Positions 1-10,869 of a stretch of DNA of 64,000 nucleotides are shown here, piece by piece. Below the pieces are notes generated by a model. It ran no database searches. It had not been told where the DNA came from and was given only the letters and a program-made list of their open reading frames with translations. The position numbers and the translations under genes were made by a program. The stretch lies in NCBI GenBank assembly GCA_905250025.1, contig CAJNOJ010000012.1, forward strand, positions 806,001 through 870,000, in the 5' to 3' direction. Within the stretch, counting starts at the first letter, position 1. The number at the start of each line of letters is the position of its first letter. This stretch comes from Adineta ricciae (taxonomy: Eukaryota > Rotifera > Eurotatoria > Adinetida > Adinetidae).

Positions 1-987
1 AAAATGGCACAGTAAGTGTTCTTTTTCTTTTCATCACTCTTCTATTCATTGTATAAAGACGTTAAATGTATTGGACATCTCTTGGAATGAAATTGGTGAT
101 CTAGGAGCACAATATCTTGCTGGTGCCCTAGAAAATAACGTGGTAATATTCGTGACTTGTTCATCTTTTGTTTGTTCGTATTTGTCTTCGAGTAGGAACT
201 CCAAAGATTACATATTGGCTATAATAAAATCGGACCCAATGGTGCCGAATACCTTGCTCATGGTTTGCAAAATAATACGGTGATTGGAATTTCTTTTTCA
301 TCTGTAAAGTATCTATGTTCAATTTCTTTCTCAGATTCTAAGGTCATTAGCTCTCGAAAATAATAACATTACATCACTTGGAGCAAAGTATTTCGCTGAC
401 ATTATACGACAAGACACGGTTGGTTTTCTTTGGGCTTATGTTTCTTCTCAACGTTTTGTTCTCCCAACAGATGCTCAATACGCTTGTATTGTCAAGTAAT
501 AACATCGGTGCAGAGGGCGCACAACATCTTGCTGATGCACTACAAAATAATACAGTAATAATCAAGCGTATTTTATTTATATTCTATGGTAGTCCTTTTC
601 GTTCTTCATATAGATGATGCAAACACTATTACTCTCATTGAACAATATTGGGGACAGCGGCGCACAATATTTCGCTGATGCTTTAAAAATAAACGCAGTG
701 AATATTATTGTTCTCCTCATTTTTCATATTTTTATCTCTTTCTTTATGCATAGGGGCTCACTCAGCTGTATCTTTCCAGAAATGGAATCACAGACAAAGG
801 TGCACAACATCTTACTGATGCTTTACAACACAACAAAGTGAGCGTTATTCTTGTATCATCTTATTAATGATTCTGTCTTTCGCCTTCTATAGGTAATTCG
901 CTTGTTGGATCTGATGTATAACCAAAACATTTCATCACCAGTTAAACAACAATTGAAAGAAAAGGATCAGCGACTTTCTTTTAATTG
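1..987 (+). CDS. Leucine-rich-repeat protein, copy A (5' end outside window)
   Basis: Ribonuclease-inhibitor-type LRR protein (NLRC3-like repeats), probably a protein-binding scaffold; the ligand is unknown. Visible exons (about 62-142, 190-280, 336-420, 471-556, 614-698, 755-838, 893-987) each encode one 28-residue repeat of the form LxxLxLSxNxIGxxGAQxLAxAL, and nearly every exon ends at an Asn-Asn-Thr-like triplet followed by a GT donor. Introns are about 50-60 nt. The last exon ends with a short charged tail and TGA at 985-987. No TIR, NACHT or transmembrane segment is visible. The first 12 nt are the end of an exon that starts left of the window. Copy B is at 46712-48950. Confidence 0.8.
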
Positions 988-1669
988 ACATTGTTAGTGA
1001 TCATTTCCTTGGAAACTTCAATAAAAGTGAGTGGAGCATTGAATCGACTTTGATTGATTCTAAAGTTAACATGAATCAGAGTGAAATCTCAAATGTCAAG
1101 TGGAAAAATGAAGATGATCTCTCATTCGATACGAAGAAAGATCAGAAACAAATGAATCTATACGTATCTGAGAAGAAATCGAATTTTCGAGATTAATTTC
1201 GCGAAAACTGATTCGATTTACAGAAAACGATCGTGTAGTGATAAAAAAAGATACTGAAGTGTATCAACATGTGTGTCAATAAGATGTTTGTACTGTATTT
1301 CAGTTGATGGAGATAACTACGATTTCAGCGGATCGGAAACTCGAATCAGAACGATAGTCGCTATTTCGAATTCATTTTCAACAGATCAAATTTATAGTCA
1401 AATTTGAATAGGAAATAACTACAAAATGATGATTTCTAAAATTCGCAACAACGAACAAATGAAGATAAAATGTTCGATCATTATTTCTTTGATCATTATC
1501 ATCGAAAGCGAAATACATATAAGTTTATAGCACTAGGCTAGAAACATCAATACTTATAGTGCATAGATAAACTTTCAAGAGAGAACCTGCAGTACACTTT
1601 ATACTGATATTTGTATAGCTCTTCAGTTCAGAACAAAGATAGCTAAGCATTAACCAGAAAAAAGCCCAA
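988..1669. other. Intergenic, no gene seen
   Basis: AT-rich sequence downstream of the LRR gene. It aligns to copy B at about 48951-49625 with more small indels than the coding parts. No convincing open frame or splice-linked exons were seen on either strand. Confidence 0.6.
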
Positions 1670-1740
1670 GCCACTGTATTACAATGGTAGTATCACGATT
1701 TATCAAATCGAAGATCGGGTTTCGATTCCTTGCAGTAGCA
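1670..1740 (+). tRNA. tRNA-like sequence, probable pseudogene
   Basis: A 71-nt cloverleaf can be drawn: acceptor arms GCCACTG and CAGTAGC pair at 6 of 7 positions, the D-arm core is AATGGTA, the anticodon stem pairs at 4 of 5 around loop TTATCAA, and the T-loop is a perfect TTCGATT. A pol III-like T-run follows about 8 nt later. Against function: the anticodon would be ATC, unusual for eukaryotes, the T-stem is weak, and copy B (49646-49692) has lost the anticodon-to-T-arm part. Probably a decayed tRNA or a tRNA-derived sequence. Confidence 0.4.
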
Positions 1741-2309
1741 CAATACCTTTTTTTATTTCATCAATCGCTAATTATTTGTAATGAAGTGATTCACTTTGTA
1801 CAGATACTGTATCAGATTCAATGTACAGAACAGAAACATCGCTTTTCGTTCTATGAATATGACTTATGTCTCTTTCATATCTATCTCTGTAGTGCTACAT
1901 TGTGCTCAGGATTTCACAGATATGTTCTATTGAAAAGATTTAGAGTATCATCTACAGTATCATGAACTTTATCGTGAATACTCATTTTCTCACTTAAAAA
2001 TAAGCAAAAAAACAAGATTGTTCGGTATGAACGTTAAAATAGAAATATTTAATTGAGATAAGAAAGTGAAACATTGCTTAAATAGCCGCTGAGATCACTT
2101 GGATCTCCGATAATCGCAAAACAATTAGCGCAGTCGCCCATCAGCAACTGTATGTACGAAGTAACTGCGATACAAGTTTATCACTCCACTGAATATAACA
2201 AAATCTCTCTATGATCAAATATGGAGTGTAGCTTCTTAACAAAATGTTGATTAAATTCGGTTACAAAAAGAATTATTTTAAGGCCGACAGTAGTAAAATC
2301 GATTAGATT
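1741..2309. other. Intergenic, no gene seen
   Basis: Low-complexity AT-rich DNA between the tRNA-like sequence and the polycystin-like remnant. A 93-codon open frame spans 1684-1965, but it crosses the tRNA-like sequence and is destroyed by indels in copy B, so it is not taken as a gene. Confidence 0.6.
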
Positions 2310-3370
2310 AAGAATTACAAATGCAATGCAATTAAAAGATTTAATCTAATTTTTAAAATGATCGTTTCTTGTCTATTTAAGTCCTGATAAATGCAACAGA
2401 ATATAAATACGAAGAAATTTTTTAAACGCTCGTCGCTCGTTGATTGAAATACATTTGAAAGAAGAGAAATTCCTACTCGATTGATTTGTTCGCAGTCGAA
2501 GTGTATCCGTTGCATGGAAATATTCTCCACGTATTTTCTGATCTCTTTCTTCTTGAACTTCCCATTCCGGTCGTTTTAGTATTCCTAAAACAAAGATTTA
2601 TTGAAAAGATCATCTCATAGATCAACTTTACCCATTATAGCATCGAAGAAATTTATTGATTGTATATACGAAAACTTCGGGATGATCTTTCATGACTTTT
2701 TCTCGTACGAGTCAAAAATTATCATTGACGATTGATAAAAACAGATTTAAGCAAAATGAAAACACCGATCAGAGTAAATAATGCTAAAGACAATGGACCA
2801 AGAAATGTTCCTGCTCGTGGTAATTCATTTGAATAACATTCGCGATATGTCGAGTAAAGTTGCATAGAATTGTATTTTGAAAAGGAATAGAAGATAAAAT
2901 AAGCAAAGAAATGAAATGAATTCTTTTATTGATGAACGAAAGGTTTCGCTGAATAAAGACAAACGACGGTCAAATCGACATAAATAAAGAAACAACGAAA
3001 TCCATAAAAATACGTCAGCAGATCATTGAGATAAACTGATTCTTCTAAATCAATATAAACATCACCTTGACTTTTACGAAATAATTTGTCGAGCTCTTTT
3101 GCAGTTTTATAACGAGTGAAATAAATTCCAACTGATGAAATCGAACGAATGATCAAACTCAATTCAATTATTGACCAAAACTCAACGAAATATTTCCATT
3201 TTAACTCGAGAACTGAATTGTAAATCATATAAAGAACTAAAAGTAAATAAATAATTGTACAAATCATTTGAGGATAATTGATGAGATCGTGAACCTTTTC
3301 CATTACACCTAACTAAACATCGAAAACCATTCGCATCCTCTCGAATATTTTTTTGCATCGAGAACAACTA
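2310..3370 (-). pseudogene. Polycystin (PKD channel)-like remnant, copy A
   Basis: The minus-strand frame at 3303-2926 encodes hydrophobic segments with polycystin channel-region features: a Trp-Ser-Ile-Ile-Glu-Leu helix, then a Gly-Ile-Tyr-Phe-Thr-Arg motif, a loop with acidic residues, and another aromatic membrane segment. Further 3', near 2840-2720, a frame with FLGPLSLALFTLIGVFILL resembles the last pore-side helix of the family but is in another frame and runs into stops. No full-length frame exists and the ion-pore region is missing. Copy B (50280-51100) is equally broken and has lost more. Polycystins are membrane cation channels; this copy is very unlikely to make one. Confidence 0.55.
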
Positions 3371-3456
3371 CAACTGGGTCAATAAGTGCAATTGTGACAG
3401 GTGAAGATTCATCTCCTGCCCTTGTTGTCCTAATTTAACTGCTCAACTGTAAATTG

Positions 3457-4037
3457 TTAGATACGACGATTACTTTGATCTACCACATATAAATCAAAAT
3501 TTTCATCAACAAATACTCTACAAGGAGAAGAAAGTTGATTGGGAGCAGAACCATTAATGCCATTTCCAGCTACAACTCTTAGTGTCAAATTAACATCATT
3601 CAACCATCTCTTCACTACTATGTAACGAATTGTTTCGATCGACAAACAACCCAAAATATTGAGTATTGACACTTCATGACAGGGACGAAACTTGCATTTC
3701 GTTGAATCTATTGATCAACTTGACCATGAAACGATTTTTGTTGGGTTTGAACTTTGATTGGTCCAGAGTAAAACTTGTTTTGTATTCTGATTGACTGAAT
3801 GGATCGTGTTGTTTGTGTCGATAAGGAGAGTACGAGGACTTTGTTCAATAATTTTTTCATTAACAGAAGTAATTGTAGATGTTTTCCAAGTTGCATTTGA
3901 ACAAAATTTTGGTGGATTATATGAAAGAGTTGAAAATCTTCCGATAAAAATCCAAAGAAGAAAAAAAACGAGATATTCATTCTAATCGCGTAGATGACAA
4001 TGTGAGTAAAGAGAAATTTCAACTGAATTAAATACAA
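3457..4037 (-). pseudogene. NHL-repeat gene remnant, copy A
   Basis: Read on the minus strand, 3960-3710 encodes a Tyr-Asn-Pro-Pro-Lys-Phe-Cys start and an Ile-Asp-Thr-Asn blade-like motif, matching the start of the second NHL block at 32.8 kb (Tyr-Asn-Gln-Pro-Lys-Leu-Cys). At 3600-3457 a single NHL blade follows (VVAGNGINGSAPNQL, then a VDxxFDLYVVDQSNRRI-type strand) and ends at a stop. Only one or two blades of a normal six-bladed propeller remain. The fragment lies directly upstream (on the minus strand) of the polycystin-like remnant, so the two may derive from one gene. Copy B is at 51224-51480 and is shorter by an internal deletion. Confidence 0.6.
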
Positions 4038-4040
4038 ATG

Positions 4041-5561
4041 AGAATGAACGTGAGGAAATTAAAAACAAAAAAGGGCATAATAATCAATAAATTCTTCTTT
4101 TTTATGGCGGGATTTAGATTTAATCACGTTTTAAATGCGTAGACTGATTATCAACAACATTTTTTGTTTCTGAAAAAGATCCAATTTTGTTCTTACATTA
4201 AACAGATGATGAGAAAGCGAAATCTCGTATTTGTCAATTCGATTCTTTTCTAACAAATTCATAGAAGCGATCGAAATCATTGCTTTTCTTATCTTCAGAT
4301 CTTTTTTGGATCTAAATGAGAATATTTTATTTGAACAAGAGATTTTTTCGTGTCTATTTAATATCAAAAGTGTAATTAATATATTTTGTCATGATTTGGA
4401 TTCTCAAATAAAGCAATGAGAGAATCTCTTTTCATCCGACTTCTATTCATTTAATTTTAAAGTAAAAAATTTTTCTTTCGAAAACATTCGCTTTGATTTT
4501 TAACTTCTTTACAAATTAGCCAGAAAATCATTCACGACTATGACTCTGGAAAATCAGCGAGTTCGATAGAAAATTCCATTTCTTCCCCGAATGTTCCATT
4601 GCTGATCACGTGTCGTTATAGACGGTTTCACAACTAAGAAACACAAAGATTTGTTTGTATTTCGTATTGATTTCTTTATTTGTTGATTGAATAGTTTTCT
4701 TCTGTCACCATTGTAGATAAAATAAAATCATATAGAAATCTCGAACAATGTCGAATTTCTGCGTGTCGTTTTCTCTAATGATGAAATATTCGAATACAAA
4801 CATAAACTAAAGTTGGGCAAATGTCTATGAACTATAAACAATGGTGAACGTCAATGAAAATAATCTGAACACTTCATTGCTTTTAAGAGTATCGACTCAC
4901 ATTTAGAGAGGAAACTTCGAAATGTTTGTCTGATTTCTTCTATCTGCGATGCGAACAATTTGTTTTCGAATCAGATGACATTATGGACTTCATTGAGAAA
5001 AATATTAAAATAACAATCGACAGTTTTGATGGTACTAAGTAAGTAATTAGATAATGTTACTAATATTTTTCTTTCGCTATTCATTTCTTTATAAATACAC
5101 ATCATAATAAACTGTCCGATATCAGAGAACGTACCGATTCTTTCAGATCCGATCGCGCAAACAACAGTTTTCATTCATACTTTCTCATTTTCATCATCGA
5201 GTATTTTCCTCTCAAGTTTAATTGGTACACATACAAGCAAAACATGATAACAAAGTGACGACGACTCTGATGACAAGCATATTTTTCTTTGCCAATGATG
5301 CAGTTGTGAAAAGGGTATCTGTCAACGTCAAAATGCTGACTTTTTCCTTTTGGAATGAAATATTTTGATTAACATTCTTTTTCATTGAATCGAATAAATA
5401 TAGGTGGCGCGCATAAACAAAATTGAAGATTGTCAGTGACAGCCATTGGTTGAAACTATTCATGACTCCTGTCTTGTGCGTCATGTAATTTCAACATTTT
5501 AGAGCAAGCAAAGCATGAAGTGTTGTGTTGTTATTTCGTCGAGAGAAAGAAAAACTGTAAC
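4041..5561. other. Intergenic, no gene seen; contains a 479-bp segment absent from copy B
   Basis: No supported gene. A 78-codon minus frame at 4131-4367 is partly kept in copy B but matches nothing recognised. The segment between the direct repeats AACGTCAA at 4847-4854 and 5326-5333 is missing from copy B, where one copy of the repeat remains. Confidence 0.6.
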
Positions 5562-8500
5562 ATGTCGGATCCGACTTCCACGTTCAAAGTTGAATATGCA
5601 AAATCTGATCGATCCAAATGTAAAAGTTGTCAATCTACCATTGACAAGGATAGTTTTCGTTTTGCCATTATGGTGCAATCATCAAAATTCGATGGCAAAG
5701 TCTGTCGAGTAGAACAAACGAGAGAAATTGAAGTTTTGTTCTTACCTTAGGTTCCTAACTGGTATCATACCGAGTGTTTTTTCGAAAAAGTCAAATTAAT
5801 TGATGTGAAAATCATCAAAGGTTTCGATGATTTACGTTGGGAAGATCAAAGTAAAATTCGTGATCTTATCCAAGAAAACTCGAAGAAATTGTCAGGTAAG
5901 CTGAATATGCCGATGGAATTTTCTCTTATGCTTCAGCTTTCGATTAGATGAAAATGATCCTGATGAAACATTTTCAGTCGAATATGCGAAATCTAGTCGA
6001 AGTCGATGTCACGGTTGTGATCTATCAATAGTAAAAGATCACTTACGTTTATCCAGAAAGAATTTCTCGAGCCGAAGAGCACGAAAATACGGACCGGTGG
6101 ACGAATGGTATCATGTTGACTGTTTTAATCAAATAAAAAACGATCTGTTATTCTTTGGTACTGCCGAATCGTTCGTATTGATTGTTTTGAGCTGAGTGGG
6201 AATTCATTTTGTTCTTTGAAGATTTTCCGGTTTTACCAATTTGAATGATGACGGTCAGAAGAAGTTGAAAGAGAAGTTTGGGACATTAACAACAAGTTCA
6301 AAGCGGAAACGTCGAGGAGAACAGACGAATACTGAATCAGTTCGAGCAAAACAAGTGAAAATTGACGTCGCAGATTCCGATGAAGAGGAAGAGAAACGTC
6401 GGAAAAAAGAGCAATGTGAATTACTATGGAATTATAAAGACAATTTACGAAAAGACGTTCCACAGAATGTTCTAAAAGAATTATTAGAATTCAACGGACA
6501 AAAAGTCATTCCAGGAGAGGCGAATGTAATCTAAGTGAATTCTTTTCCAAAGGATTAATCATTCGATTTTAGTTAATCGATGCAGTCACTGATTGTATGG
6601 CATTCGGTGCACTTGAACCATGTCCGGACTGTTCCGGTCATCTTGTTTTCAAGTAACTTCTTCTTATCTATTGCGAACGGAGAGAGAGAATATCTGTCTC
6701 TTTTTAGTTATACAAACTATCGTTGCACAGGGGACCTTACGGAGTGGACAAAATGTTCATATATAACACAAACGCCAAAACGCAAACCATTTGCAATTCC
6801 TGATGATGTCAAAGAAACGTATTCCATCTTGTAAGTCTGTAGTTCTCAATCTTCGATTAATCATAGTCTGATTTAGTGAAAATTACACATACACGAAACA
6901 AGATCGAATGTTGACGCAAGTAACGAAACGATTGACGGTGAATGATGAGATTAAGGAGTACGTACTTTTCTAAACATTTCATACCACGTGCTAATCGTCG
7001 CTTTTAGACCGGCTTATGATCCAAAATTGCCTTTACGTGGTTATTCCGTTGGATTGGTCGGTCGATTATCGAAAAAGCCAAGCACTTTGGAAAAACAAAT
7101 CGAACAACTAGGAGGCACGGTAGTGCGTAATCTCGATAAGAAGACAATGGATGTGATCATTAGTACTCAAGGTAATTAATACTTTTTCGAATCCGCTTGC
7201 TTAAATTTCATTGGTTTGATAGATGAGATCGATAACGGAAATAGAAAGATTCAATACGCACAAAAGTATGACATTCATGTTGTACCTGAAGAGTTCCTGG
7301 ATGAAGTTCATAACGATCCACCGTCGGTTGTGATGGACAAAATCAAAATATCAACCTGGGGAGTTCTTCCACATGTTCGAAAACAGAGAAAGCGTGTTAA
7401 AAAACAACCATCAGCTACATTCAAATCGTCGGGTAAATCTATACTTCTTCGGAATAGAGTTTTCTCGACTCCACCCTCGTAGGTCGATCGAAATCGCTTT
7501 CATCAGAAAAAGTAACAATGAAATTAAAAGGCGGGGCAGCCGTTGATCCCGATTCAGGTAAAGAGCTCTTTTCCTATTCAAAAGCATCACACAAATTGTC
7601 CTTTTCACAGGATTGGAAGAAACATGCCATGTATTGAAAAATCGCGAAACGGGCGATTTATTCGCCGCTGTTCTTGGCAGGGTCGATATAACTCGCGGCA
7701 CAAATTCTTATTATAAAATTCAATTACTTGAACATGACACTGGCACCCCCTGGTTTCTCTTTCGTGCATGATAAGTTCATCTTGTGTCGGGATCTCTTCC
7801 ATTGTAGCTTTTCTTTTTTTTTCCAAGGGTCGCACGGGTACAACCTTTGGCAGCAAAAAAGTCGACGAGTACAAGAATAAAATGAAAGCAATGAAAGCAT
7901 TCGAGAATGTTTTTCTCGACAAAACCGGAAATCAATGGTCGGATCGTGGGTCATTCAAGAAAATGGCGAATAAACTGTATCCTTTGGAAATTGATTACAA
8001 TAATGATGAAGTTGAAAAGCTTACAAACAATACCGATTCCGAACTTCGTTCGAATTTGTCACAACCCGTCCAGGATTTGGTCAGTCTTATATTCAATGTT
8101 GAAACTATGGAAAAAACTTTATTATCGTTTGAAATTGATTTGACTAAAATGCCATTGGGTAAACTTTCGAAGAATCAACTAGAACTAGCTTATAAAGTTC
8201 TAACAGAATTGCAAACACTGATCAATGATACAGTAAAGAATAGAAACTTGATTATTGATGCGAGCAATCGATTCTATACGTTAATTCCACATGATTTTGG
8301 TTTGAGAAAACCGATTATTCTCGATCGACTGGACTTAATTCAATCAAAAACTGAAATGATCGATAATTTACTTGAAATCGAGATCGCTTATTCCATGTTG
8401 AAACGATCAAAAGATGATGGAGAAGAACATCCGATCGATGTTCATTACAAAAAATTGAAAACTCTCATTGAACCCATCGACAAAACAACAGATGAATTTC

Positions 8501-9272
8501 AACGTATCGAGCAGTACATGCAAAACACACATGCATCGACACATAACCAATACAAATTGAAATTAAAAGAACTGTTTAAAATTGTTCGAGAAGGTGAAAA
8601 TGACCGATTCGAGAAGTGGGGTCAGTTGCCGAATCATCAATTGTTATGGCATGGATCGCGAACAACAAATTTTGTCGGAATACTCAGTCAGGGATTACGC
8701 ATTGCACCACCGGAAGCACCAATGGTGAGAAGACTAACCTTGCTGAACTCCAATTCTATTCTCAATTTTCGTTGTAGACGGGTTATATGTTTGGCAAGGG
8801 TGTGTACTTTGCTGATATGGCTTCAAAAAGTGGTGAGTTCTATTGATGAAAGGAATGCGTGAGATTTCGGCACGCGATTATTTTAGCGAATTATTGTTTT
8901 ACCAATCGAGAAACATCAGAAGGTTTGATGCTTTTGTGTGAAGTTGCTCTTGGTAAGACGCACGAATGCTATCATGCGACAACGTTCTCTGCGAGTACAC
9001 TACCTAAAGGAACACAATCAACAAAAGGTTGTGGACAAACGATTCCGGATCCAAAAGGTAGACCTTAACATAGCGATCTTCGTTGTCTAAGGAATGTTAT
9101 ATGCTTTCTAGAAAATTATTTTACGGATGACGGTGTTCTTATACCAATGGGTCATGGTGTGAATGCAAATATCGCGCATAGTTCACTATTATACAATGAA
9201 TACATTGTCTACGATACGGATCAGATCAAAATCAAATATCTCTTGCGTCTGGATTTTCAATATGAAGATTGA
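5562..9272 (+). CDS. PARP1: Poly(ADP-ribose) polymerase 1 homologue, copy A
   Basis: Nuclear DNA-break sensor that makes poly(ADP-ribose) from NAD+. Multi-exon; introns are about 45-60 nt. Domains in order: zinc finger 1 (CKSC ... WYHTEC, 5562-5895), zinc finger 2 (CHGC ... WYHVDC, 5978-6170), a basic/acidic linker, the PADR1/zinc-3 region (CPDCSG), BRCT (about 7003-7430), WGR (7610-7890), the helical regulatory domain and the ART catalytic domain. The catalytic H-Y-E residues are visible in WHGSR, VYFADM and [12 protein letters not shown] 5562 is chosen because it precedes zinc finger 1 directly. Odd point: at the WGR tryptophan (about 7768) there is no usable GT-AG intron that restores W-G-R, see findings. 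The 3' end is 57 bp from the convergent SLC49-like gene. Family assignment is secure; whether the transcript is productive is less so. Confidence 0.88.
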
Positions 9273-9328
9273 ACTACCATTTCTTTTTTTATTCTAATAA
9301 ACATAAATAATAAAGAAAAATACATTGC
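9273..9328. terminator. Shared convergent 3' end (PARP1 / SLC49-like)
   Basis: Only 56 bp separate the PARP1 stop (+) from the SLC49-like stop (-). The plus strand carries AATAAA-type signals (TAATAAACATAAATAATAAAG) and the minus strand carries AGAATAAAA, so the two 3' UTRs and polyadenylation sites must overlap. The arrangement is the same in copy B (56209-56267). Confidence 0.6.
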
Positions 9329-10848
9329 CTAATTGATGATTGAGCTATCACATGAGTGTTCTGTCTTTGAAGTTTTATCGTGTTGCTGATCGAGTAATCT
9401 CGTTCGTTCGTCGTTGCGTCTTTGATATGTCACTTTTGATACAGCAATCATCAGAATACAAACACCAATGACAATCAATACTAATAAATTCATCAGTTTA
9501 TATCGATTGGGTGCGAGGAAAAGGAGAATGAGGCCAGAAACATTATTCCATTGATTGATTGCCAATGCCGATATGGATTCAGGTAGTGGGAACATAATTT
9601 CAGCAAGTGATTCGAAAATCAATGGTGCCGATGCTCCTTGGAAAAGGCCAGCCATGGCAATAGACAATCCAATAGTGATAGGTGTGGATGATAGAATAGC
9701 GTCGTCATAGAATAGGGTATGAACTGAAAGTTCAAACCAAACAATCGAGAGAAAACAGCCAATCAAGGACGAGATCATCAGTATTTTAAGTGAACGATGG
9801 AAACGGTGCATGTCGGCAAGTGCACCCAGACAGAATCCACCGATCATTCCTGCTAGGATCGAACTAAAACCAAACCAACCTAATAATGAAAAAACAGAGT
9901 TTTGTTCGTTCGTATGTACTTTGTTAGTTTACCTGCTTGCTCTTCGGTATAGTTTTCAGGTGCAAGAATGACGTCATACAAACCTGTCCACGCACTGAAT
10001 GTTCCAGTTGTCAGACCACCGACGATGGAGAGAAGCATGAATGATGGCGTGATCATGCATTGCCAAAGATCTCTCATAAAACGTTGTAGGAGACTCGAAT
10101 TGCGGCCATCGCACGAATAGGAACTGAGACGTTCAGCAGCGGGTGATGGGGCTGTGGGCGGATTCGAAGGAAAATAGATCACAGTCAAAGCAAAAGCAAC
10201 GAAAGCAAGTCCCGCATGAATGTAGAGAAGACGAGGAACATGCTCAGGCGTGTCGACAATCCATGGACTGATAAGAAATCCAACCGCAGCTCCAAAACTA
10301 TTGATCGTAATGGCAAATGTTGTCGCTCGCGTTCTTTCGTTCGGACCAAACCATATGCAAGATATCTGCGATACGGACACTTGCACTAGTGGAGCACAGG
10401 CAGCATTAAGGATCTGGCCAGCATGTAAAAACGGCACAGCAATCGAGTGGAATTGCACGTTTGATGACCAGCTGATTATTGATGGAACAATTCGCAGTAG
10501 ACAGGCAACAAGAGAACTGCCAGCAAACAAAATCATCGAAAATCGAAGACCTTGTTGTTTGTTTAGCAAAAGATAAGCTAATGGAAACGTCGGAATGCAG
10601 ATAATATTTCCCCAATTGAGAAGAAGATCGATCGTCGCTTCGGTTGTGTTATAATAAATTTCTGCATTTCTCGCAATGGGAGAGAATGTTAACCAGAAGA
10701 GACATTGATTGAAAGCGAGCAAACCAAAAACAGAAATAATATAGAATCGTCGTCGATACAAATGATAGATGGAAGATGAACTCAATGACAATTCGACTGT
10801 AGTGTCCGAGTTAGACATATTTTGCATGTGATATGAAGTCCTTTTCAA
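9329..10848 (-). CDS. MFS transporter, SLC49 (FLVCR/DIRC2)-like, copy A
   Basis: Predicted 12-TM membrane transporter. Exon 1 is 10848-9933, exon 2 is 9879-9329, with a 53-nt GT-AG intron; together 488 aa with phases that join cleanly. N-terminal hydrophobic segments, a Trp-Gly-Asn-Ile loop after TM2, and the IWFGPNERTRATT motif between TM4 and TM5 resemble SLC49 members (heme, choline or pyridoxine carriers in animals). The substrate cannot be read from sequence. The start lies only 21 bp after the FMO stop on the same strand, suggesting co-transcription. Copy B (57789-56268) has the same exon lengths (916 and 551 nt). Confidence 0.75.
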
Positions 10849-10869
10849 ACATGTGATAACAGTGCACTT

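Noticed and set aside
4131..4367. 78-codon minus frame kept partly in copy B
   Set aside because: Matches no family and is shortened in copy B with changes that do not favour coding; likely chance in AT-rich DNA.
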